Shown here: positions 55,221-64,000 of the stretch, in pieces
Layout: the number at the start of each line of letters is the position of its first letter
Position numbering within the stretch: the stretch's first letter is position 1
Assembly: GCF_011386835.1 (NCBI RefSeq)
Contig: NC_088796.1
Coordinates: 90,007,468 to 90,071,467, forward strand
Direction of reading: 5' to 3'
Source: Chrysemys picta bellii
Lineage: Eukaryota > Chordata > Testudines > Emydidae
Length of the DNA: 64,000 nt
Position numbers and translations under genes: made by a program
Notes under the pieces: generated by a model
The model's input: the letters and a program-made list of their open reading frames with translations, nothing else
Told to the model about the DNA's origin: nothing
Database searches by the model: none

Positions 55221-56443
55221 TTAGTGGCTTTCAGCTTCAAATTGCTGCCTCACGGCATCCCTGATCCTTATGGCCCTGCACTGCGCCCCTCTAATAGCCC
55301 TGGTCTCTGGCTGTTCAAACTCAGCCTCCAGGTGCTGAGCCTCAGCGGTCCAGCGCTGAGTGAAGCTTTCACACTTCCCTTCACAAATATTATGGAGCGT
55401 ACAGCAAGCAGCTATGAGCATAGGAATATTGTCATTGGCCAGGTCCAGCTTCCCATATAGGCAGCGGGACTTTAAACAGCCAAAAGCACACTCAGCAGTC
55501 ATTCAGCACTTGCTGAACTGGTCGTTGAACCGCTCCTTGCTGCTGTCAAGTTGCCTCGTGTATGGCTTCATAAGCCACGGCATTAAGGGGTAGGCATGGG
55601 TCTCCCAGGATCACAATGGGCATTTCAATTTCTCCTATGATGATCTTCTGGTCCTGGAAGAAAGTCCCTGCTTGCAGCTTCTCAAACAGGCCAATGTTCC
55701 GAAAGATGAGTGCATCATGCACCTTTCTGGACCAGCCTGCGTTAATGTCTGTGAAACGCCCATGGTGATCCACAAGCACCTGGAAAACCATTCAGAAATA
55801 CCCCTTCCAATTAATGTACTTGGTGGCTAGGTGGTCTGGTGCCAGAATTGGAATATGCGTGCCATCTATCGCCCCTCTGTAGTTAGGGAAACCCATCTGT
55901 GCAAAGCCATCCACAATGTCATACACGTTGCCCAGAGTCACAGTCTCTTGGAGTAGGATGTGATTAATGGCCCTGCACACTTCCATCAACACGACTCCAG
56001 TGGTCGACTTTCCCACTCCGAACTGGTTAGCGACCAATAGGTAGTAGTCTGGAGGAGCCAGCTTCCACAGTGCAATCGCCACGTGCTTCTCCAGTGACAG
56101 GGCAGCTCTCATTCTCGTGCTGTAGGGCTCAGGCGAGCTCATCACACAGTCCCATGAATGTGGCTTTCCTCATCCGAAAGTTCTGCAGCCACTGCTCGTC
56201 ATCCCAGACGTGCATCACGATGTGATCCCACCACTCAGTACTTGTTTCCTGAGCCCAAAAGCGCCGTTCCACTGTGGTCAGCACCTCCATGAATGCCACA
56301 AACAATCTCGTGTTGTAGCTAGTACATGTGGCGAGATCAGTGTTGCACTCCTCTTGCCTTTGTAGTTTAAGGAATAACTCCACTGCCACTCGTGACGTGT
56401 TGGTCAGAGTGAGCAGCATACTGGTCAACAGTTCGGGATCCAT
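55221..56443 (-). pseudogene. PIF/Harbinger transposase (Harbinger B), multiply broken
   Basis: From MDPELLTSMLL (ATG at 56443) the N-terminal part reads RFWAQETSTEWWDHIVMHVW and LQNFRMRKATFMGLCDE. A frameshift near 56135 leads to VGKSTTGVVL and YRGAIDGTHIPI. A TGA at 55789-55791 interrupts the frame before MVFQVLVDHHGRF. KVHDALIF and VILGDP follow. A second frameshift near 55585 and a TGA (probably from CGA) before MTAECAFG break the end. The final segment reads NIPMLIAACCTLHNICEGK. Aspartates in IDGTH, VHDA and LGDP and the Glu in AECAFG are all present. It is roughly collinear with the copy in Harbinger A but clearly diverged. Confidence 0.9.
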
Positions 56444-56811
56444 TCCTGCAGACCGAAGAGGTAGAGCGCGCAGTACACAACCATTGAAAGATGGCGCCAA
56501 ATGCGGACAGAAGCACAGAGATTGCTGGGATGCGAAACAATGCATCATGGGGCATTGGGACAGGACCCAGGATGCCCTGCGACCCCCTCCATCTTACCAC
56601 AAGTCTTAGCAACAAAAGAGGAAGAGATGCTCTGTGGGATAGATGCCCAGAGTGCACCGCTCCAAATACCATTGCAAGTGCCACAAGTGTGAACATGCTA
56701 GCGCGCAGGCAGCTGACAATGTGAATGTACAACAGCGGTTTCCCTTCAGAGCTCTCTGAGTGGCGCTGTAACTCCCAGTGCTGTAAATCTGCCAGTGTAG
56801 ACATACTCTTA

Positions 56812-58149
56812 GATAGTAAGTCAGAAACAAAGATGCATTTAGCTAACTGTTTGTGTGTGTTTGTATATGACAGGAAGAGTAAACTTACCCAGTTAGATGA
56901 GTCCCGCATGAATTGCAGTCAGTAGCTCTAAGATGTGTGAACAAAGACTTTGATCATGGCAGGAGAGGCCATAACAATAAGATTGGACAAGGAATTCAGG
57001 AGCACGTAGCCTTGCCAGGCCTAGTAAAAAAAAAAAAAAAAAAAAAAAAAAGTTAGTTTATTTACTTGGTGACCCACACATGAAATTGTCTAGTTTTTGA
57101 ATTATGCTCTGCAGCATTTGCTAGTATATTGCATCTGTCATTACATTATGTTCTGCACCAGGGTCTATCTTTATAAGAACATCCTGTTCATTAATGTGGT
57201 TATCCAATCCTGCCTTTCACTGATTTTTTTGTTTTGTTTTTATTCAGCCTTCCTGGAATTATTCAGTTTAAATAGATGCTTGTTCTAAATGATGTCTTGC
57301 TACTACCAGCTGCTCATGTACCACTTTATCAAAATGTACTTGGAGCCTAACATTCAGGTTCAGAATGAGTTTCTCAAGGGTTTCCCTTTCAACTTCCTTT
57401 TAAAACCCTATTTCTTCTCTGACCCTCCAAAAGGTCCATCTCCCTTATTGTCCAGTAGTCCTCCATCATTATGCCGAGGAATTTAATACAGGCCAGAATG
57501 TATGGCATTCAAAAGAATCCGCATAGTGTTGCCTATCAGAAGCTGAGTTGACTAATGAGAGCTAATGTAAACATGAACTATTGAAAGATTAGATTATTTT
57601 AGGATTTTCTTGTAACTTAGATCCAGCAGTTCCTAATGTATTTGTCCCTCGCTCAGAATTATTGTTAAACATGTCAAGGAAATGATAATCATAAAGAAGG
57701 GGATTTACCTGCAAAGGACTGTACTTGTACCTCTCTTCCTGGTACATTTGGCATTTAATTGCTCTCAGGACTTTCCAGTTCTTCAAGTTTCCTTGCACAA
57801 AGGCTCTTCTTTTGTGCTAAAGCAATAGCTCTCCTTGCAAATACTTAATCTTAAGAGAAACGTTTACTCTTTATGCTGCCAGACTCAGAGGATCAGTATT
57901 ACCCAACTCCTGGTTTTGTGTGAGATTGTATTGCACTGATGACTGAATTGCCCACTGATGTCTACGCCTACTATTTTAAAAGACTTTTTTAAAAAAACAA
58001 AAATTGTTGATTTATTCAAATCAAGATTGAGTGCTAGTAACTCATACCAGGAAATTGAGATTTTTAATACAGGTCATATCCTGCACCTCCCACTGAAGCG
58101 ATATTAATGAATTTGTATCATTTATAACACAAGCTATTGTCTTAGGGAG
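56812..58149. other. No gene seen
   Basis: A 26-base poly(A) run lies at 57026-57051, after a segment I cannot identify. The rest is AT-rich without supported exons. Confidence 0.4.
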
Positions 58150-58231
58150 AAACTCATACATCTGCAGAGGGCCAGCACTAGACCTAGGCACCACTGAAGT
58201 ACCATTTCAGGTCTGTCTTGAGAATTTAAGT

Positions 58232-59112
58232 CAGGGGCGGGCAAACTTTTTGGCCTGAGGGCTGCATCGGGTTTCGGAAATTGTATGGGGGGCAGGTTAG
58301 GGGCCTCCCCAAACAGCCAGGCATGGACCAGCCCCCACCACATATCTGCGCACACACACCCCGCTTCTCGTCCTCTGATGTGCCCCTCCCCCCCCCGGGA
58401 CGCCTGCCCTAGCCACACACACACACGTCCCCTGACTCCCTCCCGGTGCCCCATCCAACCCCCCCTCTCCTTCCTGACTGCCCCCCCTGAACCCCTACCC
58501 CATCCAACCACCCCATCTCCCTGTCCCCTGACCGCCTCTGGAACCCCTGCCCCTGACTGCCCCCCACCACCCCATCCAACCCCCCCCCTTCCTGACTGCC
58601 CCCCCAGGAGCCCTACCCCATCCAACAACCCCTTTTCCCTGTTCCCTGACCGCCTCTGGAACCCCTGCCCCTGACTGCCCCCCCGGGACCCTTGCCCCCA
58701 TTCAACCCCCCTGTTCCCCACACTCTGACCGCCCCAACCCCTATCCCCACCTCCGCTCCCTGACCACCACCCTGAACTCCCCTGCCCTCTATCCAACCCC
58801 CACCCGCCCCGCCCACTTACCACGCTGCCTGGAGCACCAGTGGCTGGGGGCCGCCCAGCTGGAGATAGCCACGCACCGCACAGCACAGAGCACTGGGTCA
58901 GGCCCCGGCTCTGCAGCTGCGCTGCCCCAGGAGCTCGCAGCCCTGCTGCCCAGAGCATTGCGCCGGCGGCGGGGCGAGCTGAGGCTGCAAGGGAGAAGGA
59001 ACAGCGGGGGAGGGGCCAGGGGCTAGCCTCCTGGGCTAGGAGCTCAGGGACCGGGCAGAAGGGTCCCGCGGGCTGGATGTGGATGTGGCCCGCGGGCTGT
59101 AGTTTGCACACC
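58232..59112. mobile_element. hAT-like element carrying a GC-rich minisatellite
   Basis: The left end is CAGGGGCGGGCAAACTTTTT; the right end GCCCGCGGGCTGTAGTTTGC followed by ACACCA is its decayed inverted partner. No matching 8-bp duplication is left. Instead the sequences just outside (58150-58205 and 59113-59173) are inverted copies of each other. The interior includes a minisatellite (58430-58800) related to that at 44300-44770. A 326-codon minus-strand ORF across this region is Gly-rich translation of the repeat and is not credited as a gene. Confidence 0.65.
58430..58800. repeat. GC-rich minisatellite (reverse orientation)
   Basis: Irregular units of CATCCAACC, CCCCTGACTGCC and GAACCCCTGCCCC-type segments recur five to six times. 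These are the reverse complement of the units at 44300-44770. Confidence 0.85.
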
Positions 59113-59176
59113 ACGTGGTACTTCAGTTATACTTGGATGTTGTGCTGCCCCTCTGCAGAGGTATGAGTTTCACTTT

Positions 59177-61353
59177 TATTGAGCAGGAATTCCATTATCA
59201 ACCAAACATCAAGTAACCGCCAGCCTGCATATATGCCTAGCCCTACACATAGCTTTCATGAAGCATGTTGAGACATTTGTGTCTCAATGTTTTGTTACTT
59301 TGATTTTGACCAGGGATTCCCACCAAGATACTTGAGACTTATCTTAGCCAGTGAAAGGAGAAGAGAAACATATGTCTATTCAAAGTGTTACCCTAACAAA
59401 TGACCTTTTGATCTTATCTTTATTTTTTATGACAACTGGGGCTGATCAGTTGTCAGATAAAGATGATCATATGTGAACCACTGTCCTTTACCTTTGATTC
59501 ACCATTTGTGGCATTGTTCCACTGGAATGTAACCAGGTTCTCTTCTTGTGTGTCCATCCCTTTGTGCTCCATTTCTCAGAGACTATGTAGGTGGAATTAA
59601 CTCACTAAAGAGGTTTTGAAACATCTTCAGAATTACAGGAAGAAAATATATTTTATATTTCCAATTTCCTTCATGGGATTGCTTCCTGCATCCACTTTGT
59701 TCCTTCCCAAAGCATTGTGGGCTGTACATTTTATGGCTTCACAGGGTGAAGCTGTATGATAGTAAAACCACAAAAGTGATGTTCAGCAAGTTGATCTTGG
59801 GATGGCAAAGTTATTCTGGGACCATTGATGATCCCCCAAGTACTTACAAAGCAAACATCTTCTCTGAGATCTTCCCATGGAAGAATTTCAAGTAAAGAGT
59901 GGTCAACTGCTCAGGCCCCTGAATTCAGATGTTCTGGACTGTTCTGACCTAGACAGCCTATTCTTTATCTTGTGGCTAACAGATGTGTGTTGTTTTCCAG
60001 AAAGTGTTAATTCCACAAGAATCCCTTTTGTGTGTTTGTTTCCTGAAGCAACAGGTTTCTTTGGCTTATTCTTCAACTTTGCCCGTTAGAATTACAATTT
60101 CTTCACTACTTTGCACCTCGTATGGTCATTTGACATTCTAATTTGGTAGCATTTTACCACCACTTTGTATGAATGTAAATGACCATACAAAGTTCAGGTC
60201 ATCTCCTGAGCACCCCCTCATGGCCAGAGGAGCTTCTGCAGTGCCCTGTTACCAATCTCTCCCCTCTTCTGGGTCCCTTAACTCACAGTCCACAGGTAAT
60301 TAAAGCATTCCCCTACTGGGGTTCCATTTATTGAGTCTTTACATACTAGCCCTCCAGGCCCCAACCCCACTTCAGCCACTCTCCCTTCTTCCCAGAGCTA
60401 GGTAATGGCTCCTGATCTGTTTCAGTTATACGGAACAGACAAGTTACAGTTTAGTGGAGTAAGATAAAAGAAAGAAATGTTTCCAGTGAAAGCCATGAGA
60501 CAGATGCACAGAGCAAGTTGGTCAATATTCTTCTCTCTCCTAAACCTAATCAGAGTCATATTTTTAGCAACTGCCTTAGGTGTGCTGGGTGGTGCAGAGA
60601 TCATAACAAGTTAAGGCAACATATGTGGCTCAAAAATAGATTCCCAAGAATTTTTTGAGTTAATTCTTATCCTTTGACAGACTATACTATAATGGCTTTC
60701 GATAACAAATATTTTATTCAGAATGAGTACATTTTTTCAAAAGTGCCAAGTCCCATTTTCAAAAATGAAAAACCTAGGTCTCACAGGAAGTTAATGGATT
60801 AGATATTTTTGCAAATTTTACCCAAATATTCTAGAAAATAAAATTTTAGCTGGTAAATTTGGAGACTATGCAGAGGTCTTGCAGGGGGCACATCAACACC
60901 GCTAGATATTTGCCTAGTTTTACAACAGGCTACATAAAAAATACTAGTGAAATCAATACAAACTAAAATTTCATACAATGACTTTTTTATATTGCACTCT
61001 ATATATTATAAGGTAACATAATGTGCATATATGCACTGTATTAGACATGCATTTTATGTCATTTCCTGATGCATGAAAGCACGTTAATGAAGTTGAAGTC
61101 GTCATGGTGTATATGAGGTTGCAATGTAAAAATAGATTTTTAAAATGAGGAGCTGGAAGCGGCGATAGTGGTGACAGTGAAATTTGTAAGGAATTGAAAA
61201 TGAGTGGGGAAAAAAAAACATAGTCAGTTTTGCAAAAATATATTGCTTTTGGATTCACATCTACAAATAGCAATCCACCTCAAGCTTTGAGTTTCCTTTG
61301 CAGAGAAACTCTATCAAACAACAGTATGAAGCTGGCGCATTGCAATGACATTT
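59177..61353. other. No gene seen; one hAT fragment
   Basis: About 60880-61020 is an antisense fragment of the hAT element at 9190-9774 (TATTTGCCTAGTTTTACAAC and GGCTACATAAAAAATACTAG). No exon is supported elsewhere. Confidence 0.45.
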
Positions 61354-61718
61354 GAAGGCCTGGTCTACACTACGAGTTTAGTTCGAATTTAGCAGCGTTA
61401 AATCGAATTAACCCTGCACGCATCCACACAACGAAGCCATTTATTTCAACATAAAGGGCTCTTAAAATCGATTTCTGTACTCCTCCCCGATGAGGGGAGT
61501 AGTGCCAAAATCGACATTGCCATTTCGAATTAGGGTTAGTGTGGCTGCAATTCGATGGTATTGGCCTCCGGGAGCTATCCCACACTGCACCGTTGTGACC
61601 GCTCTGGACAGCAATCTGAACTCGGATGCACTGGCCAGGTAGACAGGAAAAACTCCATGAACTTTTGAATTTCATTTCCTGTTTGCCCAGCGTGGAGCGC
61701 TGATTAGCACAGGTGACC

Positions 61719-61979
61719 ATGCAGAGCTCATCAGCACAGCCAGAATCAAAAAAGAGCTCCAGCATGAACCATACGGGAGATACTGGATCTGATCTCTGTA
61801 TGGGGAGATGAATCTGTTCTATCAGAACTCCGTTCCAAAAGACGAAATGCCAAAACATTTGAAAAAATCTCCAAGGCCATGATGGACAGAGGCCACAACA
61901 GGGACTCAACACAGTGCTGCGTGAAACTTAAGGAGCTGATACAAGTGTACCAGAAAGCCAAAGAATCAAATGGACGCTC
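61719..61979 (+). pseudogene. Myb/SANT-like exon 1 remnant (Harbinger C)
   Basis: It starts MQSSSAQ, shifts frame, and then reads QNQKRAPA, a TGA where the family has Trp, TIREILDLISVWGDES, ELRSKRRNAKTFEKISKAMM and VKLKELIQVYQKAKESNGRS. It breaks off at the junction with transposase-side sequence near 61980. The trihelix domain is recognisable, but the gene is dead. Confidence 0.8.
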
Positions 61980-62120
61980 ATGGAGGGAGGGGTGACTGAT
62001 GACTGTAGCTATCCCACAGTTCCCACACTCTCCGAAAACCATTTGAATTCTGGGTTGAGCTCCCAATGCCTGAAGGGTCAAAAACATTGTCGCGGGTGGT
62101 TCAGGGTATATGTCGTCAGG

Positions 62121-62142
62121 CCCCCCCCCCCCCCCCCCCCCC
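62121..62142. repeat. Poly(C) run of 22
   Basis: An uninterrupted C22 replaces the TCACCCCTCCC-like stretch of Harbinger A. The length may be a sequencing or consensus artefact. Confidence 0.9.
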
Positions 62143-62717
62143 GTGAAAGCAAAGGGAAAAAAATCGTTTCTCGCCTTTTTTCACTGTCACCGTATGTCTA
62201 CTGGATGCTGCTGGCAGACACGCTGCTGCAGCGCTACACAGCAGCATCCCCTTGCCTTGCCTTGCAGATGGCAGACGGTGCAGTGTGACTGATAACCGTC
62301 ATCGTCGTCCCATGGGTGCTCCTGGCTGGCCTCAGTGAAGTCGGTCGGGGGCGCCTGGACAAAAAAGGGAATGACTCCAGGTCATTCTTTTCTTTAAGTT
62401 TTGTGTAATGGAGATTCAGTCCTGCCTGGAATATCATGCTACCTGGAGGCTTCTGCCTCAGGCTGCTCTCCCAGTCGGCAGCACCGCGTGGTCGCACCTA
62501 CCCCAGCCTACCCCTTGCTCCCAGGGCTCACAATCAGATACTTAGACCTCTACATTTTGCTGCAAATAAAAAAATAAAGCTGCCGTTTAGAACTGTCCCC
62601 CCAACATACATATCCTGGGACATTTTGCATTTTACCAGTGTCAACCAAAGGCCCACACACAAATGGAGATTCAGTCCTGCCTGTGCTTCTATCCTAGTGC
62701 TTATCACAGATTCCCAT

Positions 62718-62820
62718 TTTCAACTATAGGCTGAGCAAGTGCAGAATGGTGGTTCACTCGACTTCACCTCCCCTCCCCCCTTTGATCTCCGCTTGCAGAG
62801 GCAATAAAGTCAGTGTTGTT
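62718..62820 (+). pseudogene. Transposase C-terminal scrap and poly(A) signal
   Basis: TTCAACTATAGGCTGAGCAA encodes FNYRLSK, followed by CRMVV, exactly the motif before the catalytic Glu in Harbinger A. The sequence then jumps into 3' UTR with GGCAATAAAGTCA at about 62800. The catalytic Glu region is deleted. Confidence 0.75.
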
Positions 62821-63675
62821 TCAAATTCATGCATTCTTTATTACTTCATCACACAAATGGGGGGATAACTGCCAAGGTAGCCTGGGAGGGGTGGGGGAGG
62901 AGGGAAGCAACGGGTGGGGTTGTTGTAGGGCACCCCCTAGAATGGCATGCAGCTCATCATTTCTGCGGGATGTCTGGGGCTCTGACCAGGAGTGGCCGTT
63001 TGCCTCCCTGGTTCTTTAGTAGGCTTGCCTGATATTCTAGGCAGGACTGACTCTCCATTAGACAAAACTTAAAGAAGAGAATGACCTGGTGAGTCATTCC
63101 CATTTTTGTCCAGGCGCCCCCGACCGACCTCACCAAGGCCAGCCGGGAGCACCCATGACAGCAGCAGATGGTACAGTATGGCTGGTAACCATCTTTGCTA
63201 ACTTGCAAAGGCAAGGGGATGCTGCTGTGTAGCGCTGCAGTACCGCGTCTGTCAGCAGCATCCAGTAGACATACGGTGACCGTGAAAAAAGGCTGAACGG
63301 GCTCCATGGTTGCTGTGCTATGGCGTCTGCCCAGGCAATCCAGGGAAAAGGGCGCGAAATGATTGTCTGCCGTTGCTTTCATGGAGGGAGGATTGACTGA
63401 CGACATTTACCCATAACCACCCGCGACAAACTTTTGGCCTTATCAGGCATTGGGATCGCAACCCAGAATTCCAATGGGCGGGGGAGACTGCGGGAACTAT
63501 AGGATAGCTACCCACAGTGCAACGCTCCGGAAGTCGACACTAGCCTCGGTACATGGACGCACACCGCTGAATTAATGTGCTTAGTGTGGCCGCATGCACT
63601 CGACTTTATACAATCGGTTGCCAAAAATCGAATTCTGTAAATTCGGAGTAATCCCGTAGTGTAGACATACCCGAA

Positions 63676-64000
63676 GACAAAACACCCTGTGCATGTGGGT
63701 AAGACCAGTAGAACTTTTTCAAAGAAAGCTTTCTGAGTCCCAGACTTGCCAGCTTAAAATGAAAAAAAAAAAAAAAAGCTTCTACTATTTCTACAAAAGC
63801 ACTCGAAGCTTCATATACTGTCTGCCTTTTTGTAGCAAAATCAAAGAAGCCATCCACAATTGCAGAAGATCTGATTCTGCCTGCCGCTGTGGCGCTTGCA
63901 GAAAACATGCTTAATTAAAAAAAAGCAGCTGATACTCTCAAGAAAGTACCCTTATCAAATGAACTGTATTGTAGAATTGGAGAAATGGCTGAATATATTG
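63676..64000. other. No gene seen
   Basis: Short flank with an A14-16 run at about 63761-63776. Nothing else is recognised. Confidence 0.4.

Larger units (their letters stand above)
34940..56808 (-). mobile_element. Harbinger element B, expanded by nested insertions
   Basis: The ends GACCCTGTCTACACTGGCA and TGCCAGTGTAGACATACTC are inverted and flanked by TTA (34937-34939 and 56809-56811), the classical PIF/Harbinger target. Removing the insertions leaves about 4 kb with a Myb-like gene (plus strand, two exons), a third ORF (minus) and a transposase (minus). It carries a 16.5-kb Gmr1-like provirus inside Myb exon 1, and a SINE that itself holds a solo LTR. All genes are broken, so the element is an immobile host for younger insertions. 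Confidence 0.9.
61990..63520. repeat. Long internal inverted repeat of Harbinger C
   Basis: Sequence at about 61990-62420 recurs inverted at about 63030-63520. Shared landmarks are TCTGGGTTGAGCTCCCAATG versus its degraded complement, GTATGTCTACTGGATGCTGC, CTACACAGCAGCATCCCCTT and GGTCGGGGGCGCCTGGACAA. Several indels separate the arms, including a run of 22 C at 62121-62142. The loop carries a transposase tail. Confidence 0.8.
61357..63672. mobile_element. Harbinger element C, rearranged and non-autonomous
   Basis: The ends GGCCTGGTCTACACTACG and CGTAGTGTAGACATACCC are inverted and flanked by GAA (61354-61356, 63673-63675). The left end is of the Myb-gene type and the right end of the transposase type seen in Harbinger A. 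Inside are a broken Myb exon, a plus-strand copy of the transposase 5' region, a transposase tail with poly(A) signal, and a second, inverted copy of the 5' region reaching the right end. Confidence 0.85.

Noticed and set aside
58134..59114. Longest minus-strand ORF, 326 codons
   Set aside because: Gly/Trp/Arg-rich translation of a GC-rich minisatellite inside a hAT copy; no domain, and the frame follows the repeat.
60190..60420. Possible LTR fragment (GAGCACCCCCTCATGGCC region)
   Set aside because: It resembles sequence seen in retroelements, but no terminus, duplication or second copy here supports a call.
1..64000. CRISPR arrays, prokaryotic operons, phage or plasmid modules
   Set aside because: No regularly spaced short direct repeats, ribosome-binding-site-led gene clusters or prokaryotic proteins; all evidence points to vertebrate interspersed repeats.

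Overview
The window reads as vertebrate, non-mammalian, transposon-dominated DNA, most likely from a cryptodiran turtle. The main clue is a tRNA-derived SINE with the head GTAGCCGTGTTAGTCTG, which I recognise from memory as the turtle Pol III SINE. Supporting clues are CR1 LINE 3' ends, a SCAN-like Ty3/Gypsy Gag, and several PIF/Harbinger and hAT families. I see no convincing host protein-coding exon, tRNA or rRNA gene, CRISPR array or prokaryotic operon. All recognisable coding sequence belongs to mobile elements, and most of it is broken.

Layout. 1-23.7 kb: low-feature DNA with a split LTR (1712-3807, TSD ATAAC) containing a deleted Gmr1-like element, hAT elements (9190-9774, 11848-12179, 12481-12787), Harbinger MITEs (10513-10821, 15618-16461), a short element with CATAGG termini (17624-17774) and a solo Gmr1-like LTR (18949-20076, TSD ACCTG). 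23.7-31.3 kb: a decayed full-length Ty3/Gypsy element with gag, RT, RNase H and integrase remnants, invaded by a CATAGG-terminus element (25155-27605), a solo LTR (28124-28838), a SINE and a CR1 end. 31.3-34.9 kb: quiet DNA with one antisense CR1.

34.94-56.81 kb is the centrepiece: a single Harbinger element (TSD TTA) expanded to about 22 kb by nested insertions. Its Myb-like exon is split by a Gmr1-like provirus (35622-52076, TSD GGAGG). That provirus is in turn split by an antisense LTR retroelement (37358-43448, TSD CAGGG), a CATAGG element (43927-44835, 8-bp TSD) and a second, younger Harbinger element (44971-49219, TSD TTT). The antisense retroelement carries a mariner-like MITE, a hAT MITE and a perfectly palindromic SINE insertion. 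Target-site duplications at nearly every level fix the order of events.

The two Harbinger elements share a gene plan: transposase and a two-exon Myb/SANT-like gene are convergent, with facing poly(A) signals. In both there is a third, short ORF on the transposase strand inside the Myb-gene intron. It encodes about 95 residues, is clearly similar between the two diverged elements, and in both cases follows a splice-acceptor-like AG|G just before the ATG. I regard this third ORF as the best candidate for an undescribed component.

56.8-64 kb: a hAT copy with a GC-rich minisatellite whose flanks form an inverted repeat (58150-59176), and a rearranged Harbinger derivative with long internal inverted arms (61357-63672, TSD GAA).
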